In this document: piece after piece, positions 6,616 through 11,981 of the stretch | How the letters are laid out: every line of letters begins with the position of its first letter | How positions within the stretch are numbered: the stretch's first letter is position 1 | IMG/VR virus record: IMGVR_UViG_3300034523_000082 | Location: 1-21,642 of that record | From: a virus | Length of the DNA stretch: 21,642 bases | Direction: 5' to 3' (one strand) | Notes under the pieces: model-generated | Database searches by the model: none | The model's input: only the letters and a program-made list of their open reading frames with translations | What the model was told of the DNA's origin: nothing | Translations under genes and position numbers: made by a program

Positions 6616-6628
6616 GAACTGAAAGTAC
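6592..6628. promoter_or_regulatory. Operator pair between Cro-like gene and repressor
   Basis: Two sites follow G(A/T)AC-N5-GTAC: GAAC TGTCA GTAC at 6592-6604 and GAAC TGAAA GTAC at 6616-6628, starting 24 bp apart. The first is the core of a longer, nearly perfect 21-bp palindrome (6588-6608). The same motif with the same 24-bp spacing recurs at 9035-9071, the other early promoter. Two sites per promoter suggests cooperative repressor binding. The sites are seen directly. Binding by the adjacent repressor and by the Cro-like protein is inferred. Confidence 0.8.
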
Positions 6629-6654
6629 ATGCAAGCGCGTGCGATATTGAACCT

Positions 6655-7407
6655 ATGGTTCAGATAGAAGAAATACGCGCAGCCTTCGCGGCACGCCTGA
6701 GGGAAGCCCTGCTCGCCAACGACATTCCGTCGTGGGGCGCTGGTGCTCGTCTTGCGAAACTTGCCGGCGTTACGCCGAAGGCAAGCAGCAAGTGGCTGAA
6801 CGGAGAGTCAATGCCGGGCGGCGCCAAGATGCTTGCCCTGGCATCCGCGCTCAAGGTCCGGGTCGAGTGGCTGGAGTATGGGCGCGGTGGAATGCGGGAT
6901 GGCGATCATGAAGCCCCGAAGCCATTGGCGTCACAGCCCGCCGACATTCCCGCCTTCCCTACTGAAGATGACGAAGAAGACGCGTACGTACACATCAAGC
7001 AGTACACCGCCCTTGTTTCGGCGGGGCCAGGTCAATCCAATGACCACGTCGAGGTCAGGGGGACGCTCGCATTCAAGCGCGAGTGGATCCGGTTCATGGG
7101 CCTTAACCCGAGGAACCTGAAAGTAATTTACGCGCAGGGCTCAAGCATGGAGCCAACCATAAGTGATCGCGACGTATTGCTGATTGATGAGTCACGGATC
7201 GATCCTGTAGACGGCCAGGTGTTCGCGCTCTTCAGCGAGAACAAGGGTGCCATCGTCAAACGCCTTATCTTCTCCGACCTAGAGGGATGGATAATTCGGA
7301 GCGATAACCCAGACAAAGCACTCTATGCAGATCTCAAGGTGCCGGACGGAGAGATTCATGAGCACCGAATCCTTGGTCGCGTAATTTGGCGTGGCGGAGT
7401 CCTCTAG
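6655..7407 (+). CDS. CI/LexA-type phage repressor with S24 self-cleavage domain
   Basis: The product has an N-terminal helix-turn-helix (about residues 28-75: ARLAKLAGVTPKASSKWLNG) and a C-terminal S24/LexA peptidase domain. Catalytic Ser164 lies in GSSMEPT, Lys202 in AIVKRL, and a likely Ala-Gly cleavage bond at residues 123-124 in VSAGPG. It should hold the prophage silent and be inactivated by RecA-stimulated self-cleavage after DNA damage. I chose the ATG at 6655 because homologous repressors begin near IEEIR-like residues and because the upstream ATG at 6610 would put operator site two inside the coding region. Neither start has a clear Shine-Dalgarno, so the longer form of 265 residues remains possible. 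Confidence 0.9.
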   Translation: MVQIEEIRAAFAARLREALLANDIPSWGAGARLAKLAGVTPKASSKWLNGESMPGGAKMLALASALKVRVEWLEYGRGGMRDGDHEAPKPLASQPADIPAFPTEDDEEDAYVHIKQYTALVSAGPGQSNDHVEVRGTLAFKREWIRFMGLNPRNLKVIYAQGSSMEPTISDRDVLLIDESRIDPVDGQVFALFSENKGAIVKRLIFSDLEGWIIRSDNPDKALYADLKVPDGEIHEHRILGRVIWRGGVL

Positions 7408-7409
7408 CC

Positions 7410-7649
7410 ATGCCCCTAACCAAGCCCAACCAAGAACTCCGCCGCGACCTTCAGGGCCTGGCCTCCGACCTGAAATGGTCAGCGGTCGAGCTGATGCGGA
7501 TTGCTGAACGACTGAGCCTGGCCGGAAACGAGCACGACGCCCAGGCAGTGATCAGGATCTGCCAGGTTATGCAGGCTGCGGAGGATCGGTTGGTGGGGTA
7601 TGGGGATGAGGTAAAGGCTCGGCGGATTGAGCGACACAAGGCTGATTAG
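7410..7649 (+). CDS. Small hypothetical protein downstream of the repressor (79 aa)
   Basis: It starts two bases after the repressor stop, with GGAG about ten bases upstream, so it is probably co-transcribed with the repressor and expressed in the lysogen. The 79-residue product is helical and charged: ELRRDLQGLASDLKWSAVEL, then MRIAERLSLAG and EDRLVGYGDEVKARRIERHK. There is no signal peptide or membrane segment. No family is recognised. Expression with the repressor suggests a lysogenic-stage function such as repressor modulation or host protection, but that is only positional inference. Confidence 0.65.
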   Translation: MPLTKPNQELRRDLQGLASDLKWSAVELMRIAERLSLAGNEHDAQAVIRICQVMQAAEDRLVGYGDEVKARRIERHKAD

Positions 7650-7680
7650 CTCCTCCTCCGACACAAGATGAATCCAATTT

Positions 7681-7711
7681 TTGAGAGATCCCCGGAGATT
7701 TGCTTTAGGAT
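7681..7711 (+). promoter_or_regulatory. Possible promoter of the membrane-protein cassette
   Basis: TTGAGA at 7681-7686 is followed 17 bases later by TTTAGG (7704-7709) or 19 bases later by TAGGAT (7706-7711). The gene starts at 7721, so transcription from TAGGAT would leave almost no leader, while AGGA could also act as ribosome binding site. The same TAGGATGGC string precedes the lipoprotein gene at 8633. The call is tentative. Confidence 0.4.
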
Positions 7712-7720
7712 GGCTGCTAG

Positions 7721-7993
7721 ATGAGCTCTACCAAGGATGATGCCGCAAGCGGCTCCATGCTTAAGGATTTGTCGCTGGCGATTGACTCGTTCAAGGGGCT
7801 CCTGGAAATGATCTACGCCAAATCGGCGTACTTAGGCCATTTCTGCGTCATCATGATCATTGTCTGCCCCGCCTATGCTATCTACACTTGGGGAAAGATT
7901 GGGAAGCCCGAGCGCGCTGCTGACGAAAAGGCTGAGAAGGCCTTCAAGAAAAAGCTAGCCAAGGGCAAGAAATCTGGAGGTAAAGGGAAATGA
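7721..7993 (+). CDS. Membrane protein A of accessory pair (90 aa)
   Basis: A 90-residue protein with one transmembrane segment at about residues 37-57 (YLGHFCVIMIIVCPAYAIYT) and a strongly basic C-terminal tail rich in Lys and Gly (FKKKLAKGKKSGGKGK). The stop overlaps the next ATG as ATGA, so the two membrane genes form a pair. The cassette has its own apparent promoter and ends at a terminator, and lies in the immunity region, where superinfection-exclusion and other lysogenic-conversion genes are often found. No family is recognised. Base composition is visibly less GC-rich than flanking phage genes, consistent with separate acquisition. Confidence 0.7.
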   Translation: MSSTKDDAASGSMLKDLSLAIDSFKGLLEMIYAKSAYLGHFCVIMIIVCPAYAIYTWGKIGKPERAADEKAEKAFKKKLAKGKKSGGKGK

Positions 7994-8481
7994 TCGAATT
8001 TGTCGTCGCAAGCCTGCTGGCAGCTACCACTGTCGGCTATTGGGCGCTTTGCAGATCCCGATCCCTTCCTTTGAGGGAGAAGGCATCTCAACTGGTTACC
8101 GAGTACATCGAGCGCGATGATGTGTCGGAAGCAGACGCTCAGTCGATGTTCGGGGCCTATTTCATGGCTACCAAGTGCTGGTTCTTACCGCTGGCCGTGA
8201 TTCTGTCGATTGGGCTCATTCCCTACATTGCATTGGTCAGCAAACCTGGTGACAAGCCGACCCCGGATGACAAGCGCAAGATTATGGCCAGCTGCATGCT
8301 GTTCCATGTTGTGCGAAACCCTCTCATATCCGTTGTCTGCCTTTCCGTTATTTTCATATGGACAATGCTCTTTGTGGCCGGCGGCCTACTAACTCGCAGA
8401 ATCACCTCTGTTCCCTCTCTAGGCCAGGTTCTCGATATTTTGAGCATATTGAGGCCAGAAAGAGATAGGCATGCACATTGA
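7990..8481 (+). CDS. Membrane protein B of accessory pair (163 aa)
   Basis: A 163-residue integral membrane protein with three likely transmembrane segments, at about residues 2-21, 62-82 and 108-130 (a core of ISVVCLSVIFIWTMLFVAGG). Between the first two lies a soluble stretch containing EKASQLVTEYIERDDVSEAD. It is translated from an ATG overlapping the stop of the preceding gene, so the two products are probably made together and may form a complex. It ends just before a strong terminator. There is no recognisable family or catalytic motif. A role in excluding other phages or altering the host envelope is a plausible inference from location. Confidence 0.7.
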   Translation: MIEFVVASLLAATTVGYWALCRSRSLPLREKASQLVTEYIERDDVSEADAQSMFGAYFMATKCWFLPLAVILSIGLIPYIALVSKPGDKPTPDDKRKIMASCMLFHVVRNPLISVVCLSVIFIWTMLFVAGGLLTRRITSVPSLGQVLDILSILRPERDRHAH

Positions 8482-8485
8482 TGGT

Positions 8486-8509
8486 AAAGCCCGCCTAGGC
8501 GGGCTTTTT
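8486..8509 (+). terminator. Terminator after the membrane-protein pair
   Basis: AAAGCCCGCC (8486-8495) pairs with GGCGGGCTTT (8498-8507). In practice the loop is CTAG. T's run from 8505 to 8509. The stop codon of the upstream gene lies five bases before the stem. The stem sequence is nearly the same as that of the terminator at 8991-9015. Confidence 0.85.
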
Positions 8510-8574
8510 CATGCCTTAACGCTTTTTTCACGCCCTGCCCTGCACAGTGAAGGCTCATCCGATTTCCCTACGTT

Positions 8575-8601
8575 AGCCCGCGCTTCCCAGCGGGCTTTTT
8601 T
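8575..8601 (+). terminator. Second terminator, upstream boundary of the lipoprotein cassette
   Basis: AGCCCGC (8575-8581) pairs with GCGGGCT (8590-8596) around an eight-base loop and is followed by six T's (8596-8601). It is about 65 bases after the previous terminator with no gene between them, so it may be the trailing end of a gene lost by recombination, or a second barrier against read-through into the lipoprotein cassette. Confidence 0.8.
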
Positions 8602-8665
8602 ACGCCTGCGTGATGGCTCAAGGCCAGAGTGGTAGGATGGCGACTCAATTCACAGGGAGGTCGCC

Positions 8666-8974
8666 ATGCTTCGCCACATCCACCGCTTTCTTCTCGCTGC
8701 CGTAGTCGTCGCTCTGGCTGGGTGCGCCGGCACACCATTCACCTTCGGCCAGGCCAGCCAGGTTAAGGTCGGCATGACCGAGGATCAGCTCTACGAGATC
8801 ATGGGTAACCCCTACATGGTCACATCCAGGGAAGAGGGCCAGATGTGGATCTACAGCCATGCCACCGCCTTCAGTGGCGCTAAGACCGTATCCTTCGAGA
8901 CGAAGGACGGCAAGGTGACCAAAGTTCCGTACATCCCGAAGGACTTCATCGCCAAACCAAGCCCTGATGAGTGA
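8666..8974 (+). CDS. SmpA/BamE-like outer membrane lipoprotein
   Basis: A 102-residue lipoprotein precursor. Residues 1-19 are a signal peptide ending in a lipobox with LAGC, the lipidated Cys being residue 20. The next residue is Ala, so outer-membrane sorting is expected. The mature part has the SmpA/OmlA (BamE-fold) hallmark KVGMTEDQLYEIMGNP, followed by β-strands with EGQMWIYSH and KVTKVPYIPK. GGGAGG precedes the ATG. The gene stands alone between two terminators, a typical moron arrangement. The family fold is well supported. A role in blocking superinfection or altering the outer membrane of the lysogen is inferred. Confidence 0.85.
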   Translation: MLRHIHRFLLAAVVVALAGCAGTPFTFGQASQVKVGMTEDQLYEIMGNPYMVTSREEGQMWIYSHATAFSGAKTVSFETKDGKVTKVPYIPKDFIAKPSPDE

Positions 8975-8990
8975 TTCAACCGATTCCATG

Positions 8991-9015
8991 AAGCCCGCCT
9001 AGCGCGGGCTTTTTT
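8991..9015 (+). terminator. Terminator after the lipoprotein gene
   Basis: AAGCCCGC (8991-8998) pairs with GCGGGCTT (9004-9011) around a five-base loop, and T's run from 9010 to 9015. It closes the lipoprotein cassette just before the rightward operator-promoter region, insulating the latter from repressor-phase transcription. Confidence 0.88.
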
Positions 9016-9034
9016 GTGGGCGCGAGAAAAATGT

Positions 9035-9071
9035 GTACTTTTGGTACTTGACGACTGTGAACCTCTGGTAC
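9035..9071. promoter_or_regulatory. Operator pair at the rightward early promoter
   Basis: GTAC TTTTG GTAC at 9035-9047 and GAAC CTCTG GTAC at 9059-9071 both fit G(A/T)AC-N5-GTAC, and start 24 bp apart. The pair beside the repressor gene (6592 and 6616) has the same motif and the same spacing. One site lies directly upstream of the -35 box and the other fills the spacer, so bound repressor would block RNA polymerase. The second site shares TGAAC-N5-GTACATATT with the first left site. Confidence 0.8.
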
Positions 9072-9076
9072 ATATT
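9048..9076 (+). promoter_or_regulatory. Rightward early promoter (PR-type)
   Basis: TTGACG (9048-9053), a 17-base spacer and CATATT (9071-9076) make a good sigma-70-type promoter driving the right arm. Operator sites overlap it on both sides of the -35 box. The first gene with a clear ribosome binding site starts at 9329, so the leader is about 245 bases. Confidence 0.75.
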
Positions 9077-9083
9077 TACACCC

Positions 9084-9328
9084 ATCGAGGCGCTACACAG
9101 CCCCTCGGGAGGCCCTCAAGGCCACACACGACTGGTGAAGCCGCCAGATAGCACGGGATCAGCGAAGTGATCTCCCAGCCCCGGAAAGCGGGACCGACTG
9201 GAATCAAGTTCTTTGACAGATGAAGCGCCGATGCTGCCGCCAGTAGCGGGCTGAGGCGTACGGACCACGAGATTCACTGAAGCACCTGGGCGACCGGGTG
9301 CTTTGGGAATCCACTGGAGGAACACAGC
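9084..9328 (+). ncRNA. Hairpin-rich untranslated leader of the right arm
   Basis: No credible gene lies in this stretch. It holds several stem-loops: GATCA-gcgaag-TGATC (9157-9172), CCCG-gaaag-CGGG near 9179-9191, and AAGCACC / GGTGCTT around 9281-9303, the last just upstream of the first ribosome binding site. No poly-U follows them. It may be an antitermination element, a regulatory leader or a stable small RNA. None of these is shown by the sequence alone. Confidence 0.4.
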
Positions 9329-9463
9329 ATGAACCGCAAACAATTCCGGAAGGCCCGCGTCGCCGTGAAGTCCGACCGCCTGAACAACACCTGCAACTGC
9401 CTCGTTCCCGGTTACGAGAAGGCGCTGATCCTTGAGCTGATGCACCGCCCACGCTCCTGGTGA
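9329..9463 (+). CDS. Small basic protein, first gene of right arm (44 aa)
   Basis: A 44-codon gene with a strong GGAGG eight bases before the ATG. The product starts MNRKQFRKARVAVKSDRLNN and includes TCNCLVPGYEK and ends RPRSW. It is basic at the N-terminus and has a single closely spaced Cys pair. No family is recognised. As the first gene after the rightward early promoter it would be produced early on induction. The ribosome binding site and codon use support translation. Confidence 0.55.
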   Translation: MNRKQFRKARVAVKSDRLNNTCNCLVPGYEKALILELMHRPRSW

Positions 9464-9471
9464 TTTCACTC

Positions 9472-9495
9472 GCAGCCATTCCTATGAGTGGCTGC
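9472..9495 (+). repeat. Stem-loop in the gap before the 103-aa gene
   Basis: GCAGCCA (9472-9478) pairs with TGGCTGC (9489-9495), with further weak pairing toward the loop. There is no T-run. It lies between two right-arm genes, and could affect processing or translation of the downstream GTG-started gene. Confidence 0.5.
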
Positions 9496-9521
9496 CGGGA
9501 AATCAACCCGAGGGCATCCAC

Positions 9522-9833
9522 GTGAACAAAGAAGAAATCTACGACGAGCAGATCAGCCCGCTGATGCAGCAGATCATCGCCATCTGTAAGGAAAAGGGCA
9601 TCGCAATGCAGGCCAGCTTCGACATCGCTCACGATGGCGAAGGCCCGAACGGCGAGGATTGCTCGTCTCTGACCTGCACAACTCACTTGCCTGACGGTGA
9701 AGGTAAGTTCAACGAGCGCTTCGAAAAGGCAAACCAAATCATTCGCCAGGGTCACCGCTCGCACAGCGCTCCGGTTATGCACCTCACCACCGTGAACCCC
9801 GATGGCTCAATGACCCTGGCCGCGATCATCTGA
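9522..9833 (+). CDS. Hypothetical phage protein (103 aa)
   Basis: A 103-residue soluble protein that starts at GTG behind GAGGG. Near the start it has EEIYDEQISPLMQQIIAICK, then KGIAMQASFDIA, and a later segment with SSLTCTTHLPDGEG. The C-terminus has APVMHLTTVNPDGSMTLAAI. The pattern resembles small conserved early proteins of Pseudomonas phages but no function is known to me. It follows the stem-loop at 9472-9495 and precedes a 362-base gap. The frame is well supported by length and codon bias. The role is unknown. Confidence 0.75.
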   Translation: MNKEEIYDEQISPLMQQIIAICKEKGIAMQASFDIAHDGEGPNGEDCSSLTCTTHLPDGEGKFNERFEKANQIIRQGHRSHSAPVMHLTTVNPDGSMTLAAII

Positions 9834-10195
9834 ACAACCAACGCCACGTCAGCATGACGATAAATGGCCGTCGGGAATCGCTGCGCAAGTTCGACGTTAA
9901 AGCACAGGAAGCGTGACAGCCGGAAAAGACGGCCCGATCACCTCGCAAGAGGCTGCATCGGAGTGTGATCTGAATGCGCAGGCTGATGCGCGAGTGTAAG
10001 ACCTGGTGGATCGCGGGAATCATGGCCGGCAAAGTGAGTAAGCGCCCAGATGGCCATGGCGAGTCCAACAATGAGCGGCTGAAACCTTCGCCCCGGTGAA
10101 ACCCCGGTGTCACTGAGGCCGCTAATAGCCAAGCCGGAGATCAGCACCGGCCAGATCACACCCCGATGCATCCCGCATCCCAACTGGAGTACCAC
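9834..10195 (+). other. 362-base gap with small hairpins and only very short ORFs
   Basis: No long gene fits this stretch on either strand. It holds a GCCG-gaaaaga-CGGC hairpin (about 9918-9932), a CCTC-GCAA-GAGG hairpin with a GNRA-type loop (about 9941-9952) enclosed by a GATCAC / GTGATC pair, and a near-tandem CCCCGGTGAAACCCCGGTG at 10091-10109. Two tiny ORFs, of 20 codons at 9854 and 41 codons at 9974, have poor ribosome binding sites. It may be an untranslated RNA region or the remains of decayed small genes. Confidence 0.4.
9974..10099 (+). CDS. Possible small ORF (41 aa)
   Basis: A 41-codon frame reading MRRLMRECKTWWIAGIMAGK and then a polar tail with GESNNERLKPSPR. A short hydrophobic middle might associate with membrane. 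The upstream GGAG is too far from the ATG to be convincing. It is listed because the surrounding 362 bases have no other gene and small right-arm proteins of this size are common in this phage. It may well be non-coding. Confidence 0.3.
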   Translation: MRRLMRECKTWWIAGIMAGKVSKRPDGHGESNNERLKPSPR

Positions 10196-10378
10196 ATGCT
10201 CCTTCTCATCCTGATCGGCGCAGCGCTCAGCCACATGAGGCCAGAACCTCATCCTGAAAGCGGCCTGCCTACCGGTCCATTGCGCAGTCATCGAGAGCGA
10301 TGGCGAACATCCATCGGGGCACAGGCCGTTCTGGAGGCTGTGTCCCGCCAAGAACTCTCGACTCTGATAAGGCATTGA
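10196..10378 (+). CDS. Small protein with hydrophobic N-terminus (60 aa)
   Basis: A 60-residue ORF with CTGGAG six bases before the ATG. The first 12 residues (MLLLILIGAALS) are hydrophobic and could be a short membrane anchor. The remainder is charged, with HRERWRTSIGAQAVLEA. An in-frame ATG 30 bases upstream lacks a ribosome binding site. No family is recognised. It follows the structured gap and precedes another hairpin-rich gap. Confidence 0.5.
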   Translation: MLLLILIGAALSHMRPEPHPESGLPTGPLRSHRERWRTSIGAQAVLEAVSRQELSTLIRH

Positions 10379-10390
10379 GCCTATGGAAGA

Positions 10391-10414
10391 AAGCCCGGGG
10401 AATCCTCGGGCTTT
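10391..10414 (+). terminator. Hairpin after the 60-aa gene, terminator-like without U-run
   Basis: AAGCCCG (10391-10397) pairs with CGGGCTT (10407-10413) around GGGAATCCT, followed by TCGCTCG rather than a T-run. Stem sequence resembles the three immunity-region terminators, but the lack of U's makes efficient termination doubtful. Confidence 0.4.
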
Positions 10415-10441
10415 CGCTCGAAATACCCTTCCCTTCACATC

Positions 10442-10517
10442 GACCGCATCGGCAGGCGCCAGGCCACCTTTCACGGTGGGTTTGGTCACCCGCGCCTGGC
10501 TCCTGGCCAATGCGGTC
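10442..10517 (+). repeat. Nested inverted repeats (76 bases)
   Basis: Three nested arms: outer GACCGCAT / ATGCGGTC (10442-10449, 10510-10517), middle CAGGCGC / GCGCCTG (10453-10459, 10492-10498) and inner CCACC / GGTGG (10464-10468, 10475-10479). All are perfect. The structure fits between two genes and ends 17 bases before the next ATG. It would fold strongly as RNA and may be a regulatory RNA or processing site. Confidence 0.65.
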
Positions 10518-10534
10518 CTACTGAGGCTTTCACG

Positions 10535-10798
10535 ATGAGCAAAGACACAGGCGGACCGGCGTTCCCGGTCTCGTATGACCACGACACCTTCCAGCCATCT
10601 CGTGTCGACGAGGCCAAGCAGCTTATGTCAGGTATGACCCTGCTCGATTACTTCGCGGCTAAGGCGCTTGTCGGACTTCTGTCTTGGCCTGGCGACGATG
10701 GAAGCGGCAGCTATCACTCGAACAGCGACCCGGCTCATACCGCAAGCATGGCTTACGAATACGGCAAGGCCATGCTCGCCGCCCGGGTGAAGCCATGA
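10535..10798 (+). CDS. Conserved phage protein of the GGPAFP/DYFAAKAL type (87 aa)
   Basis: An 87-residue protein with hallmarks of a widespread small phage family: the TGGPAFPVS start, GMTLLDYFAAKALVGLL in the middle, and a C-terminal MAYEYGKAMLAAR helix. The function of the family is unknown. It ends in an ATGA overlap with the next gene (DUF551 type), a pairing often seen in temperate phages. There is no strong ribosome binding site upstream (GAGGC at about ten bases), possibly because the nested hairpin immediately upstream shapes access. Confidence 0.8.
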   Translation: MSKDTGGPAFPVSYDHDTFQPSRVDEAKQLMSGMTLLDYFAAKALVGLLSWPGDDGSGSYHSNSDPAHTASMAYEYGKAMLAARVKP

Positions 10799-11028
10799 TC
10801 GCCTGGATCAAGTGCAGCGACAGGCTGCCGGAGGTTGGGACCAGGGTTCTTGCTTGGAACGAACAATACGGTGCCCGTGAGTCGCTTTACCGCGAATACG
10901 GCAAGGGCTCGATTGCTCACTCCCTCGGATATCCGCCGTACTTCTCGTGGGAAGAGCCGCAAAGCAGTTGGGCTTCAAGCTGGAAACCGACCCACTGGCA
11001 GCCCCTCCCTTCCCCACCCACCGAGTAA
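10795..11028 (+). CDS. DUF551 family protein (77 aa)
   Basis: A 77-residue protein with the DUF551 layout: the N-terminal IAWIKCSDRLPEVGTRVL, a variable middle with YFSWEEPQSS, and the C-terminal THWQPLPSPP. DUF551 domains are small phage-associated modules often joined to Ea22-type proteins. No molecular function is established. The ATG overlaps the stop of the preceding gene, so the two are co-translated. Longer in-frame extension upstream would run through the preceding gene and is rejected. Confidence 0.85.
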   Translation: MIAWIKCSDRLPEVGTRVLAWNEQYGARESLYREYGKGSIAHSLGYPPYFSWEEPQSSWASSWKPTHWQPLPSPPTE

Positions 11029-11048
11029 CCCACCACCTGGAGGCGACC

Positions 11049-11477
11049 ATGGGCGCACTTCGAGCAGCACAGTTTGAGTACGACAACCGGATGCCGCCGG
11101 CGGTGAGCGACGATGACGCCGACCAGGTGGAGTGGATCGAATCCAACGCGCAGAAGCTGGTACTGGGCTATCGGGTCAGCTGGGGCTATCGCGGGGAACG
11201 CGGCGAGATCACCCAGGCCGACTTCGCCCGGGCTGTGCAGGACCATTTGAACAACCGCCAGATAGACGGCCTGGACCAGCAGGATGCCTTCGGCAAGCTG
11301 GTCATGGCTGGCATGGGTACTGGAAGCAAGGGCTTCATCATGGAGCTGTGTACCTACCTGCTTGGCGGACCCAAGGTCCTCAAGGAAATCGCAGCCGACC
11401 TGCTGCGCCCGGTAGCGGCCAAGGCCGTCGCAGCCGAGCAGGATCGCGAGCGCGACATTCTGGAGTGCGGATTTTGA
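11049..11477 (+). CDS. Hypothetical phage protein (142 aa)
   Basis: Started at the ATG with CTGGAGG just upstream, the product is 142 residues. It is mostly helical, with QVEWIESNAQKLVLGYRVSW, then DFARAVQDHLNNRQIDGLDQ and FGKLVMAGMGTGSKGFIMEL. The C-terminal 35 residues are an Ala-rich charged helix. No domain is recognised. It ends in a TTGA overlap with the next gene. Earlier in-frame ATGs lie inside the DUF551 gene. Confidence 0.75.
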   Translation: MGALRAAQFEYDNRMPPAVSDDDADQVEWIESNAQKLVLGYRVSWGYRGERGEITQADFARAVQDHLNNRQIDGLDQQDAFGKLVMAGMGTGSKGFIMELCTYLLGGPKVLKEIAADLLRPVAAKAVAAEQDRERDILECGF

Positions 11478-11701
11478 AGACGCCTGAGCAGATGCACGCC
11501 CTGGCAATCGGCGAGGTGATGTCGCAGCTTCGCCAGCTGGCCAAATCCCCCACCCCTGTTCCAGACCAGACCTTCGTCCTCGGCATGCTGGAAGGCTTCG
11601 AGAAGATCGGCGTCTTCGACCTTCAGACCCTGACCAACATCCGCGACAAGGTCTTCGTCACCACCACTCAACGCGTTGAGCAACTGAGGGAATCAGCATG
11701 A
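11474..11701 (+). CDS. Hypothetical protein started at TTG (75 aa)
   Basis: A 75-residue helical protein reading KTPEQMHALAIGEVMSQLRQ, ending TTTQRVEQLRESA. The start is a TTG overlapping the preceding TGA (TTGA), analogous to the ATGA overlaps elsewhere. GGAG lies about nine bases upstream. A later in-frame ATG would cut off the conserved-looking start. It ends in an ATGA overlap with the next gene. No family is recognised. Confidence 0.6.
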   Translation: MKTPEQMHALAIGEVMSQLRQLAKSPTPVPDQTFVLGMLEGFEKIGVFDLQTLTNIRDKVFVTTTQRVEQLRESA

Positions 11702-11868
11702 CCACAGCACCTGTGAAGTCCCTGATTGACGAACAGCTCGAGCAGATCGAGCGCAGCCTGGCGATCATCGGCGTGGGTCTTCCCCGCGAACTCCCGGTGC
11801 AGAAGCTTCCACCGGAGATCGTTGCGGCGCTCAAGGCCGGCCAGATCGCTGTGAGGCCTCGGCCATGA
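11698..11868 (+). CDS. Small hypothetical protein (56 aa)
   Basis: A 56-residue protein coupled on both sides by ATGA overlaps. It begins MTTAPVKSLIDEQLEQIERS and contains GVGLPRELPVQKLPPEIVAA, with an amphipathic helix followed by a Pro-rich linker and a second short helix. No signal or membrane segment and no recognised family. Its location in a run of overlapping small genes supports translation. Confidence 0.6.
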   Translation: MTTAPVKSLIDEQLEQIERSLAIIGVGLPRELPVQKLPPEIVAALKAGQIAVRPRP

Positions 11869-11981
11869 CCAGCTACCAGCGCGCCCGCCGCTTGGTCATC
11901 TGGCGCGGCTCATTCTCCATGCTCTTCGCCTGCACCTTCTTCATGCTCGCCAGCGCGCTGGCCGGCAGCATCACTTCCTGA
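11865..11981 (+). CDS. Small membrane protein (38 aa)
   Basis: A 38-residue ORF starting in an ATGA overlap. Basic residues at the start (YQRARRLVIWRG) are followed by a hydrophobic segment (FSMLFACTFFMLASALAG). This predicts one transmembrane helix with the N-terminus inside. It is the last of four coupled small genes, before a 173-base gap that holds no gene I can support. No family is recognisable. Confidence 0.5.
   Translation: MTSYQRARRLVIWRGSFSMLFACTFFMLASALAGSITS

Noticed and set aside
4103-7649. HNH nuclease and methyltransferase as a restriction-modification pair
   Set aside because: They are about 12 kb apart in oppositely directed operons; no sign of linked evolution.
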